This document shows, piece by piece, positions 50,901 through 57,863 of a stretch of DNA of 64,000 nt (its first letter is position 1; each line of letters begins with the position of its first letter). The stretch is from Symsagittifera roscoffensis. Its lineage: Eukaryota; Xenacoelomorpha; Acoela; Convolutidae. The translations under genes were made by a program, and so were the position numbers. The notes under the pieces were generated by a model, which saw only the letters and a program-made list of their open reading frames with translations, did not search any database and was not told where the DNA came from. Where the stretch lies: positions 41,678,395-41,742,394 of the forward strand of contig NC_087062.1 in assembly GCF_963678635.1 (NCBI RefSeq), given 5' to 3'.

Positions 50901-53900
50901 GTGAAGGTCAAATGTTTCAAGCAATAAATCCGAATCAAAAAGCGCAACAATAAGAGCAACTAATCTCTAGCATTCATTTCTCTGACTTGTAAAATATAGT
51001 CTTGGTTTNNNNNNNNNNNNNNNNNNNNNNNNNNNNNNNNNNNNNNNNNNNNNNNNNNNNNNNNNNNNNNNNNNNNNNNNNNNNNNNNNNNNNNNNNNNN
51101 NNNNNNNNNNNNNNNNNNNNNNNNNNNNNNNNNNNNNNNNNNNNNNNNNNNNNNNNNNNNNNNNNNNNNNNNNNNNNNNNNNNNNNNNNNNNNNNNNNNN
51201 NNNNNNNNCAAGCCAGTTTAACCGAAAATTGGGGTTAAGCATCAAATGGATAAAAAAATTCATATTCCAGTTTTGAAAGACAAAAAGTAAGCAATTTTCT
51301 CCTGCCGAAATCACGACTGAAGTAGTTTTTACGCGCTCCTTAGTCACATTTAGACGTTCTTTAGTATTCGATAAAACTTGTCCAATAAGGGACTTTCACC
51401 ATTTCACTGAGTCATAAGGAACTTTATCACTTTTGAGTTGATTCGTCTCAGCTCATTCGGAGATACGATTTCGCTCCTTCGCATAGTCATAACTAAGAAA
51501 TGCCAAAAATTAAACTTCGTAGATATATAGATGTGGCTACTTCGAAGCGAGGGTTTCTTCAAATAACTGAGTTAGCTGGGCGGATGACGAAAAAAGACAA
51601 TTAAATAGGTAGTTACCTATTTCTACCTATTTAATTAAATTTAAATATAGTCACACCTTTACAATGTACTTCTGGTTTTTAATTTTCTTGATCAAAACAC
51701 AGAAAAATTATCATCTTAAATTTACTGCACTAATAAGAGCTGACTTGTTGTTTTGTCTTTCAAATCCTGTACGTCGACTTGCCTTTTCCTGCCTGATTGT
51801 TAGCTGGCTTTAAAAAATCATCTGATAGTAACCATTCATTTCGCTACTGGAAAAAGCACTAGTTTGCTTCAGCATTTGCATATCTTGATGTGCTCAAGAA
51901 AAAATTTCCTGAAGTTTTCCGTGGCTGTTACAGGTGTTCATTGATGGTGGGTTCACCGTCTCTCGCACACCTAAGCCTTGATACCTGAATTGTATTATTG
52001 CATGTTTCTGTTACACCATTTCTCAGACACGCCACTGTCTGCTATCGTGAACTATAGTTTTTATTTGTTGATGACATGTTGTTAATCCAGAAATAGATTT
52101 TTTCACGCTGTAATGTTGTAACGACACATATTTCTGACTGAGTAACAAATAATATTTGTTGTTAACAAGTTGCCAATTGTTTCGACTTTCGTAACGAAAT
52201 AATTGTGCTCGGGGTGGGTTTTTCAGACAAATTTTTATTTTTTAAGTAGCTATTTTTTAAGAAGTTTTTAAAAATCATTCAAAATAAATTGTTGTCCTGA
52301 GCTTAAATTTGAAAAGATACTCACCTGTGATCATTTTTCGTGAAGTTATGGAGGTTTAAAGATTGCCACTTGGTTAATTCGGGACAAGTAACGCGCATTA
52401 TATTTCGCGCTATTAACGCTTAACAGGATATAAAATGGTTGAAGGAAGCTTATTTGCCATAAGTAATTTGTAACTACTAGGAGCGAAACTTATCTTTTTG
52501 TACTTTATATGGCGTGTCGGGCTGATGATTTTCACAAAAAAAAACTCAAATTAGAAAAAAAAATCATTTCATTTTAATACAATGAACTTTTTCATGTTAT
52601 TACTGCTCCATAGACCTAAGGGCAGACGGAACGTTCGGGGTTTCATTCTGATACGAGCAGCCTGTTAACAATTTGGAGCTAGTAGTTATCTTAAATTACG
52701 GTTCGTGCATGAGCTTCGGTCGCTTTTGGCTATTCTTGCAGTTGAATGGTTGGTTTGACTTCCTTATCTGGATTCTACTCTTTTCAATCGCTCCACACTC
52801 AGTTAATGCGCTCGCTGTTAGTTTTCATTCCTTATATAGTATAGTGACAATATCACGTAGCTGGGTAAGTAGCATAGAATGCTCCGAACATACTGATTGT
52901 AGAACATCGAAAATAACTTTTTAATCTAAATTTCCTGTCAATTGACTTTTAGAAAGCGGAGTTTTTCATGCTGCTATTTTGTAACAACAATGCTGCTGAC
53001 TCTGTAACAATTAGTAATTGTGGTCAGCAAATTGCTATTTAATAATTTGGAGTTAGTGGTTATCCAGAAGTATCGTTTTTTTTTCCCCATGAGCTTCGGT
53101 CGCTTTTGGTTATTCTTGCAGAGAGGAATGGTTGTTTTGACTTTCCTATATGTATTCTACTCTTTTCAATCGTTCCACACTCAGTTAATCCTCTCGCTGC
53201 TAGTTTTTATCATTCATATAGTAAAACGACAATACCCAGTTGCTGGGCAAGTAGCACAGAATGTTCCGAACATAATGATTGTAGAGAAAAATCGAAAAAC
53301 AACTTTCTAATCTTATCTCCCCGCTAAAACGATTGGTAAAAACAGCTGAAATCAAATAATAAAAACAGCAAAAATGTAGGCGATCATTATTTACGCAAAA
53401 TGTCTAATTTAGGCTGAAAGTCAAAAAAAATTACTCACAGGTTTTTCTCAACACCAAGACCTTTGAAATGGTACCACACTAGAGGCCAGCTAAAGCTGGA
53501 AAAACCAGTCTGATAATTTGTTGTACTGATTCCGAAGGACAAGGGTAATTTCACAAACTGGGCTTCACCCAAAACTTTAGTTGGTACTCTTAAAAAATAA
53601 CAAAGAGTGAATTTTTTTGAACTCGATTTGGCAGGATAACCTTCGAGAAAATCAAGAAATTAAAAAAGGTCAAAAAATCAAAAAACGAATTTTCAGAGTC
53701 TTAAGTTTTTTGCAAAAAAATAAGCTTGATAATTTGTGCAGCGGAGCTTCTCACAGCCCGTTCTACTCATTGAAACCAAAACCTCAGATTTGGGAGGGTA
53801 GCTTTCGAGAAAAGTTTAAAATGTTCAAAAAACAGTCAAAAAATCGAAAATTTGACTTTTACGAGGGTCATAAATTTTTGTGTCAAAAAATTTGGGCGAA

Positions 53901-56212
53901 ACAGTTTGCGCAGGTGAGGTCCACATAAGACTTCCTTTAGATTGAAATTAACATCTCGCATTTGGGAGGGTAGTTTTCGAGAAACGTCAAAAATTTTCAA
54001 AAACGGTCAAAAATCGAAAATAATGATTTTTTAAGGACCCTAATTCTTTTGTAGACAAGTGTGGGCGAAGCCGCTAATGCAGGGGTGCTTCACACAACCT
54101 GTTCTATCCATTTAAACCAAAATCTCAGATTTGAGAGGGTAGTTTTCGGAAAAACGTTAAGAAATATGGGTTAAAATAGGGATTATGCAGGCACACAGAG
54201 GAGTGGGCGCACTTCCCATTGGTACCACTTTTTTGAAAATCGGTAGAGTAGTTTTAAGAAAAAATAAATTTTTGAAACATAACCAACTAACAGTTGGAAA
54301 AGACTAATGAACGTAAGGAAAGTAAAAAAAAAACTGACTGTTTTTTCAAGAGCCTTCAACTTTTGAATTTCGAAGAAAAAATAGATGGCCTTAATGCTCT
54401 TTGAATTTGTAGAACAATTTATGAACACTTTTTTGCTAAAATGAACTTACTGTGTGATTAATTTCCATTTTCGAAATCAGGATTCGATCACGTTTTTTGT
54501 GATCTTTAGACTTTTGCTGTTCGATAGTGGAGTTTGCCTTCCTTTTAACAATGGAAACGAACTGAACTTAAAAAGAAATCACAAGTCAAACCGCGAAAAA
54601 TCGAAACTGAGCCTGAACAAATTTTAGACTTTTTCCTGAAAAAAAAAACAAAAAAAATCAGCAAGACCTATAAAAGAGTAGTCACTACGTTCATTACTCT
54701 TAAAAAAGTGAAAAATTTTTCCAAAGCGTCTCAAAAAAACCCGATCCCATACATGTTCATAATACCTGTTTTTATCAAACAGGAATTTCACTCCTTTGGG
54801 TTTCCTTTGATTAAGTCAAATTAAGGAAGAAAAGAACATCCTACACCATAGCTCCTTCCTAATAAAATGGTTGAGCTCAAGTTGAATATCAGGAATCATA
54901 ACGTTTGCTAATCGCTGTTGTAATAATATAGTAAAAATAAAAATCATGTTAACTCCTTTTCTTCATGGGACATTGTCAAATTTAGTTTATTTTAAGTCAT
55001 TGTTCCGACCGTTTGAAAAATGCGGAGGAACTTTGTATTCGTGAGAAACTTTGTAATCGGGTGTGTTTCAGTTTTTTCTTTTTCTCAACGCAAAATCAGC
55101 AACCACAAATAATCATCGGAGAGAGTTGAGTGATACATCACATAAGAGCCCGTTCGGTCGTTATTAGAACAAAAATTTCCCAGTGACGAGAAAAATCAGT
55201 TTGAAGTTTTTGATTTTTCGTCTTAATTCGAGCGAATGAAAAGAGCAAGCGAGCAGGCTTGCAATACCCTATTTTAATGGCTAAAATAAAGCTTACAACA
55301 GCTTAATTTAAAAGCCGTAAAAACTTAGTTTTACTTAAGTAAAGTTTTTTTTTGTGTTTTGGCGCGTTTTTGATATCAAAACTTTGAAAATTCTAATAAA
55401 TGCAGAAAAAAATCGACTTTTTTATTTAAAAAAAAAAATTTCTAGACATTTTTCTATAAAAACTGTTTTTTGCAATTAGCTTTTTTACTATGACTTTTGA
55501 ATGTGCCTAATCTCTATTTTCTCGTTCAGCTCCTTTTATTCTTGTATTTTTTAAAGATTATGGTCGAAACATTCTGGGCTACTTGCACAGTAACCGGCTA
55601 TTCTTGTTAAACACAAGGATCTTTCTGGCGAAATTTTAAAATCATACCCAATATCAGTTAAAGGTTGTTCTGTGAAGTTCAAACTGGTGGCTCGCTTATA
55701 GCACAGGAAAACCGATTGACCACGAAGCGCGCTAGTATTCAAGTCAGCTGGGAACCCACTCGGCGATACTCTTATACACTCCCATCCTTCAGGAACAGTC
55801 TCTCCTTGGGTTGGGAAAATTACTAAAACAGATGCGCAGCTAGAAAAAACCTTCGTTGGTGCAACTTACATCAGCTTTTTCAATTTTATTTGCAAAAAAA
55901 ATCCAAAACCTGGAAATACGGGTTAAAATTAATTTCACTTTTTGAAACGGCTCAGCACTGATAAAAAAAATCAACATGTTACGTTAGTTACAACGACTAT
56001 AATAAATCAGGGCTGCTAAGGCAAAGCCATGTACATTTGGTAAGCACCGTACACGCTATAGCAATGATTGGATATTTGACAGGAATCTGACGACTGCTTT
56101 CTGTTTCCTCGCTCTCCGTGAACGATTCCGGAAGCCCAATTTCCATGAAATAGTCTGCCACATTATTGTTCGGCTCCCCAAAATTGTCCTTATCAGATTG
56201 ATGACCGCTCAT
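26810..56212 (-). CDS. DENND4: DENND4 / Crag Rab guanine-nucleotide exchange factor, 18 exons
   Basis: DENND4 proteins (Drosophila Crag) activate Rab10-type GTPases in polarised secretion. Exons in order: 56212-56035, 55822-55648, 46399-45886, 45817-45387, 45191-44953, 42651-42546, 42442-42397, 42310-41360, 40945-40739, 33627-33282, 33124-32505 (or -32441), 32009-31761 (or -31847), 31564-31034, 30254-29929, 29778-29204, 27946-27616, 27370-27197, 26952-26810. Together they give about 2050 residues, somewhat above the family's 1600-1900. An N-terminal MABP region with two CYK blocks leads into DENN modules (exons 3-8), a PPR-like hairpin (9-10), a Ser-rich middle, a CPSC/CPC motif (13-14) and the YLSPLVVRKALE plus C-terminal block. 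All junctions keep phase except exon 1-2 (donor uncertain) and exon 11-12. Introns of 9.2 and 7.1 kb hold a LINE, a gap and a minisatellite. Vertebrate DENND4A, B and C cannot be distinguished. Confidence 0.92.
27197..27370 (-). CDS. DENND4: DENND4 exon 17
   Basis: MDLVMKDILTYVTKYSKPNV, then RRALHREMLFTAIAALNQRR, matching LLESVLRHVGLNEV and RGIYREILFLTMAALGKDH. The donor GTTTGT is weak but keeps phase. Confidence 0.88.
27616..27946 (-). CDS. DENND4: DENND4 exon 16
   Basis: VHVVALWDRLVHPAQRKRL and ETPLFLNWVKNED match HVRLLWD and CPPLYVLWRVH of the C-terminal region. Acceptor TTTTAG, donor GTGAGG. Confidence 0.85.
28735..29195 (+). repeat. Family R3 copy abutting DENND4 exon 15
   Basis: Has TATCCAAGAGACAGTTGAAA, 'tttgaatttctagaacaatttatga', 'actgaaccagtaag', 'gatcacgtttttcgtgac', 'tttgctgttcaatagtgga'. 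Ends within about 10 bp of the exon 15 splice donor. Confidence 0.75.
29204..29778 (-). CDS. DENND4: DENND4 exon 15
   Basis: After a Ser/Asn-rich stretch, IIVNYLSPLVVRKALERLID, then DIYWNLVWYFSRLGFRTHLN, matching PYLSPLVVRKELESLL and IFWNLVWYFQRLGLPSNL. This is one of the most conserved DENND4 blocks. Donor GTAACC. Confidence 0.95.
29929..30254 (-). CDS. DENND4: DENND4 exon 14
   Basis: Begins CPCVKG, completing the four-Cys motif, then LPKLTIMIKDHRPQYLHCRC (equivalent of LNVEIRDLR) and spacer sequence. The acceptor's pyrimidine tract merges into the adjoining R3 repeat. Confidence 0.88.
30256..30720 (+). repeat. Family R3 copy abutting DENND4 exon 14
   Basis: Begins AACATAGCCAACTAACAGTTGG: the inverted hexamers CCAACT/AGTTGG form a short hairpin. 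On the minus strand its A-run supplies the pyrimidine tract of the exon 14 acceptor. Confidence 0.8.
31034..31564 (-). CDS. DENND4: DENND4 exon 13
   Basis: ISEDQTSISSSIPVLGG opens it, then a Gln/Pro-rich spacer, then VNPSCQKIMYDEDIMSQWNN, the family's C..C..MVYDEEIMAGW motif. DDSNFSI is followed by CPC in exon 14, equal to DDSNLNT-CPFC: four cysteines that probably bind zinc. Confidence 0.93.
31761..32009 (-). CDS. DENND4: DENND4 exon 12 (reading frame ambiguous)
   Basis: Two frames are open. The Ser-rich one (DENSLKPDTPFLLPRTSSTR) ends at donor 31760 and resembles its neighbours, but it does not join exon 11 in phase. The other (AKKTYRNALPVINTAKTKTR) joins the exon 11 donor at 32440 in phase and ends at GTAAAC (exon end 31847). 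Both leave two bases, so both enter exon 13 correctly. Confidence 0.55.
32505..33124 (-). CDS. DENND4: DENND4 exon 11 (Ser/Asn-rich variable region)
   Basis: Low-complexity, Ser- and Asn-rich sequence (TISTNSSSQSRLDEH, NSTQPVGALSHVDEDLYEGS). Such spacers lie between PPR and C-terminal blocks in DENND4 and are probably disordered. Two donors are possible: GTACTT at 32504 or the stronger GTGAGC at 32440, which adds 21 codons. Confidence 0.8.
33282..33627 (-). CDS. DENND4: DENND4 exon 10 (PPR-like, continued)
   Basis: LQKILKKHGVKVNAGTYSYM parallels VLFEMKTARIKPNAITYGYY, so it completes the hairpin begun in exon 9 across a 7.1-kb intron. An acidic tail (DENYEEKDNGDD) follows. Confidence 0.88.
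33835..35880. repeat. 63-bp minisatellite, about 33 units
   Basis: Unit: GGTCTGCATCAGCCCAAACG, then 'gcatcaataggtaattttt' and 'attccgctaaaattcttattcc'. The period is about 62-63 bp with scattered changes. In DENND4 intron 9. Short open frames on the plus strand (e.g. 34584-34970) reflect the period being a multiple of three; nothing suggests translation. Confidence 0.93.
35881..36584. other. Intron 9 of DENND4, AT-rich
   Basis: No gene. A short repeat fragment, AGACGCCCGTTGAGCCGG (36063), recurs in variant form at 11163, 21416 and 39976. Confidence 0.4.
36585..37018. mobile_element. MITE with inverted ends and 9-bp direct repeats
   Basis: The left end contains ATGCTTGAGGGAC..CATGCTTAAAA, later TTTCAACCAATCAGAAT. 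The right end read inwards contains ATGCTTGAGGGAC..AATGCTTGAAAA and TTTCAACCAATCAAAAT. CAGAAACAG flanks both sides (36585-36593 and 37010-37018). About 416 bp between the repeats, non-coding. In DENND4 intron 9. Confidence 0.8.
37965..38345 (+). repeat. Family R3 copy
   Basis: ACACATCCAACGGACAATTG start, then 'gaaattccagaataatttatgactggc' and 'tttgagaaaactggat', 'tctaaactagaaatcgatcac'. In DENND4 intron 9. Confidence 0.65.
38810..39205 (+). repeat. Family R3 copy
   Basis: ACATAGCCTAGAGAAAGTTGG start, then 'ctagaagaatttatgattg', 'gagaaaactggatcaaaat', 'tttttgctgttcgatagt', 'caaaccgtgaaaaa'. In DENND4 intron 9. Confidence 0.7.
40168..40640 (-). repeat. tRNA-promoter-bearing dispersed repeat, copy 3
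   Basis: Minus-strand A box TAGCGTAGAGG (40447-40457) and B box GGGTTCAAACT (40408-40418). Full-length alignable to copies at 15690 and 19480. Ends about 100 bp from DENND4 exon 9. Confidence 0.75.
40739..40945 (-). CDS. DENND4: DENND4 exon 9 (PPR-like)
   Basis: [20 protein letters not shown], matching [20 protein letters not shown], the first helix of the PPR-like hairpin that continues in exon 10. Confidence 0.92.
41360..42310 (-). CDS. DENND4: DENND4 exon 8 (DENN, linker)
   Basis: A 317-codon exon. CQEAFLKFMTQIMKGYQNFL matches [43 protein letters not shown] and FPKLDPSLF follow the family order of FFDDC, DTRLIELD, MPPEPPPD and FPRLDLKLF. It ends WYMLLPAFVEFRM. Confidence 0.95.
42397..42442 (-). 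CDS. DENND4: DENND4 exon 7 (46-bp microexon)
   Basis: Reads SEERKNQKAEKLLPK, parallel to SDEKKNMNWKQLPKK. Too short for an ORF scan; fixed by phase and splice signals (ATTAG, GTAAAT). Confidence 0.85.
42546..42651 (-). CDS. DENND4: DENND4 exon 6 (DENN)
   Basis: IDNQTYDALDQYDLL..ICFVDLNTV, parallel to IDSRYFDLHDPP..VVCIDLDTN. The acceptor is taken at ATTTTAG (42652) so that LIG-IDNQ is continuous; an upstream alternative would add about 12 residues in the same frame. Confidence 0.85.
43090..43600 (+). repeat. Family R3 copy (with a second partial copy to about 43780)
   Basis: ACATAGCAAACAGAAGGTTGG start, 'tttgagaaaaatggatcagtaggtaaa', 'gatcacgtttttcataacc', ending 'caagacctatatataagagtactcactatgt'. 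A second truncated copy follows directly (GAAAACTGGATGAAAATGTG). Confidence 0.7.
43780..44930. other. DENND4 intron 5, no gene
   Basis: AT-rich. A repeat tail shared with 11620-11720 (ATGCACTTCTGTAGTTATTA then AAGACCTATATAAG) is at 44565-44635. Nothing else assigned. Confidence 0.4.
44953..45191 (-). CDS. DENND4: DENND4 exon 5 (central DENN)
   Basis: GCSFITLLRNIGWENAIELF, RIVFHCLRPSILTTVMETL and FPLKWTGTYIPRC match ASFRHLLQNLGIDNALTLF, KILLHSLRPAVLTSVAEAL and FPFHWQCPYIPLC. Donor GTACTT. Confidence 0.95.
45387..45817 (-). CDS. DENND4: DENND4 exon 4 (DENN)
   Basis: Starts MYGAALTFYEEF, equivalent to VYGAAIQFYE. KCICLLSRKPFFQAIKEFLM and VPVERLISFFMYDVPSPS are the standard DENN blocks after it. 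Confidence 0.95.
45886..46399 (-). CDS. DENND4: DENND4 exon 3 (second MABP half, DENN entry)
   Basis: VLYEGREEL..GRPGYVNV matches VLYEGKERL..GRCANVN. AITDIAVIFPKKGDAVPHSF matches [40 protein letters not shown] and VPSFSTFLLT match the FLCYKKS, LPMGATIECWP and VPVFSTFVLT blocks. Separated from exon 2 by a 9.2-kb intron. Confidence 0.95.
47115..47884 (-). pseudogene. LINE RT thumb and C-terminal region
   Basis: DRWFKTNGLCVNPGKTQIMK, CKYLGIFVDKKLSFKFHIEH, then after a shift near 47600 IMKLQKRILRAIFLKRRYES and a hydrophobic C-terminal part. This is the usual arrangement after the DD motif in CR1/Jockey-group RTs. Confidence 0.8.
47890..48672 (-). pseudogene. LINE reverse transcriptase, palm and fingers
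   Basis: NGHDGINNKIIKLSL, LENYRHISLLSSLAKIFERI, QFGFQKKKSCVDAL, HVDLKKAFDTINHDLLLAKL (motif A), CGVPQGSVLGPFLFLIYIND (motif B). Motif C is in the next frame as IADDTTICNAEK near 47945, so a single shift just before the catalytic DD kills this copy. Confidence 0.88.
48690..49961 (-). pseudogene. LINE APE endonuclease and linker
   Basis: ETWLCDNDYLNLYHLDGYHP, RGGGCAFYVRDDV, VVYKPPQSKNEVFLNHFENY, FLVCGDFDIDTLD (usual GDFN, here GDFD), KCIDHLIANFD and TISDHFSVI are the ordered APE motifs; the SDH active-site end is intact. A frameshift near 48700 separates it from the RT frame. Confidence 0.85.
49993..50898 (-). pseudogene. LINE ORF1 (RRM-like nucleic-acid chaperone), frameshifted
   Basis: Starts MAENNPKNYVDLLKNLPPDS, followed by a short coil. 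After a one-base deletion near 50715 it continues FDLEKRVNFQERYSSKDCLI and SDMCNLVYHYFGG, then VPIILKFVYFSDKDEIFGRR and SLFINERLPKSDMEIKRKC. This is the RRM-type ORF1 pattern of CR1-group elements. The last part (50320-49993) is split between two frames. Confidence 0.7.
51009..51208. other. Assembly gap (200 N)
   Basis: Exactly 200 undetermined bases. It lies beside the 5' end of the LINE, where repeat copies commonly break assemblies. Confidence 1.
52165..52668 (+). repeat. Family R2 full copy, diverged
   Basis: TTTCGACTTTCGTAACGAAA, 'gtgctcggggtgggttt', 'ttgttgtcctgagcttaaatttgaaaagata', 'gcatattatatttcgcgctattaacgc' type block, then 'ttcattctgatacgagcagcctgtt'. The terminal hairpin has decayed. 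A solitary copy with no inverted partner nearby. Confidence 0.8.
52671..53313. repeat. Direct duplication, two ~270-bp copies
   Basis: 52671-52935 and 53043-53313 share GAGCTTCGGTCGCTTTTGG, 'attctactcttttcaatcg', 'ccacactcagttaat' and 'gattgtaga'. The offset is about 370 bp. They diverge by small indels; no function seen. Confidence 0.8.
53560..54165. repeat. Degenerate ~170-bp tandem repeat, four units
   Basis: TTTGGGAGGGTAGCTTTCGAG-type cores occur at about 53625, 53790, 53960 and 54130, each followed by an A-rich 'gtcaaaaaatcgaaaat' block. Resembles in style, not in sequence, the 120-170-bp arrays elsewhere in the window. Confidence 0.7.
54270..54720 (+). repeat. Family R3 copy
   Basis: ACATAACCAACTAACAGTTGG start, 'aagaaaaaatagatggcc', 'gatcacgttttttgtgat', 'ttttgctgttcgatagtggag', ending 'aagacctataaaagagtagtcactacgttcat'. 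One of the best-preserved copies; in DENND4 intron 2. Confidence 0.8.
55648..55822 (-). CDS. DENND4: DENND4 exon 2 (MABP)
   Basis: IFPTQGETVPEGWECI, then DLNTSALRGQSVFLCYKRA and PLTDIG, matching SAGETVPEGYTC, NYGSLKSPELFLCYKRG and PLTDIG. Donor GTATGA. Confidence 0.9.
56035..56212 (-). CDS. DENND4: DENND4 exon 1 (start codon)
   Basis: MSGHQSDKDNFGEPNNNVAD then YFMEIGLPESF matches the RVADYFVVAGL opening of DENND4. The donor is not certain: GTACAT at 56034 gives the right phase, while GTGTAC at 56054 does not. Confidence 0.75.
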
Positions 56213-57785
56213 TGAACTACATTTCTAAAAACATTTGTTGAAAAACTTTCATTATATCTTGGTCAGTTAGGGGTTTCTTTCAGGTTGGTTTGTCATATAG
56301 CAGAGTAACATATAACATATGCTTTTCACTTAGCTTATTCAAAAAGAGGTCAATTTAAAAAAGGGCCCTGTCCCTTGAAACAATACACAAGCTACTACAT
56401 AGGGTCATACAAGCATTATACACAGAGGCGAAGCGGAGATTCGCATCACTTGTGAGATCACAAAAAAGCATTGCAAGCTGGCAGACAGGAAAGAAAAAGA
56501 GAGTCAAGTCCAAGGACATGTAACATTCGTCTACTGCAGTCACACATGAGGCTTAAGAAAAATAGGCCCTATAACCATTGGCTCAAGAGTCAGGGACACT
56601 ATCTCTTGTGTTTTTGTACCTCAAATCAGTCGGAGCCAATTCGGTTCGCTTGTGACATGAGACTACGACCCGTTACAGCTTAAAGGCTACTACTAAAATA
56701 TCCCCCCACTCTAGAATTAATAACGTCCCCATACTCAGGTCTCTAGATACCCAAAATACATGAACGCCGTTAAAAACCGGGTTGGAACAATCCGTTAAGT
56801 TACTTTTTATTAGACAGTGGAACTTTGATCCATTTCAGATGGATCAACCTAAAACTCGCCTTACCTCAACATAACAATTATAAAACACACTCTAGGAATT
56901 TAAATTTGTACTCACATAGTAGCACGCTCAAGAAGTGGGAAATAATCCAGTCGGTAGTTAACTCAAGAATTAAATAACGTAACTAAATGAGTCTAATGTT
57001 TTATAGTTTTGACAAATGAGAACGAGTTTATACTCTAGACAATATTTTTCTTGTGAACCATTAGGACACTCAAGCTGTCCACCTTTCCACCGAAGGTTCA
57101 CTCTAGTCCAGTTCCGAATAATACTCCAGTCGCTATAATCCAATTCGAGGGAATGCTCTCGTCTCTGTCACAGATGGGACAGCTCTACTCTCGATTATTA
57201 TAGTGATGGAAATTGCGAATAGCAATTTCCTACTGCTTTTTCTTACGACTTTCCCGCGCGTGTGTCTCAATTGTTCTGAAATTGTTCTGATTTCTTTTTC
57301 TGATTTTCAGTTCTCGCGAGAAAATCGTGCATGACAGGTTCCATTCGAAATTTTGAAAAATTAAATTTCACTCCAAAATCAAGTGTTTTTTGCTCCTCTC
57401 AAGGTCAAACTTCCAAATATGACCGACTGGCACATACTCCCCGGACTCGAGATCGATGTCCTCATCGCGTGCTGTCTTCTGCCAGTGAGTCCCAGAAAAC
57501 CGAGTGTTACTCAAGATACAGTGCCAGTGGTCATTTACAGAAGTTTGCAGCAGATTTAAGCTTATCTACACCCCAAAATTCACAGCCATTTAAAATTTTC
57601 ACACTATTGCTAAACAGCAACCAAAATCTGCATACACCTGCACCCTTGAATTTTCGCTTTTCAAGCCAATCATTTTAAAATCTCTTTTGTCCTATTCAAT
57701 CAGGAAATTGTCATGCAGCATTTCGATTTATATAATAAATATAGTATATTAGTAACAATATTTGCTTTGTTAAAATTTCTTTTTC
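56213..57785. other. Upstream region of DENND4; no gene recognised
   Basis: About 1.6 kb between the DENND4 start codon and the GC-rich ORF block. It should hold the DENND4 promoter and 5' UTR. A repeat fragment ACACAGAGGCGAAGCGGAG lies at 56418. The 115-codon plus-strand frame at 57331-57678 has no recognisable content. Confidence 0.4.
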
Positions 57786-57812
57786 GTGAATCCAAGTTTC
57801 ACTCGGATCCAC
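57786..57812 (-). promoter_or_regulatory. RNA stem-loop just after the giant ORF
   Basis: In the minus-strand RNA, GUGGAUCCGAGU pairs with ACUUGGAUUCAC around a GAA loop: 12 continuous pairs, two of them G.U. In the plus-strand RNA both would be A.C mismatches, so the structure fits only a transcript of the ORF strand. It lies 51 bases after the stop codon. The following bases (GAAAAAGAAATTTT) are A-rich host-like DNA. Confidence 0.7.
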
Positions 57813-57863
57813 GCTCAAGCCCCCCTTCCCTCTCAAGACTCAAGATCCATCCGATTTGCCCAT

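Larger units (their letters stand above)
46980..50960 (-). mobile_element. CR1/Daphne-like LINE, nearly full length, frameshifted
   Basis: Minus strand, same orientation as DENND4, in its intron 2. ORF1 (about 50898-49993), APE endonuclease (49961-48690), RT (48672-47890), thumb and C-terminus (47884-47115), then about 130 bp of 3' UTR. AT-rich like the host, so long resident or from an AT-rich lineage. The 5' UTR runs into the assembly gap at 51009-51208. Confidence 0.85.

Noticed and set aside
53617..53928. 103-codon Lys-rich plus-strand frame
   Set aside because: Lies entirely in the degenerate 170-bp tandem repeat and is made of A-rich repeat units.
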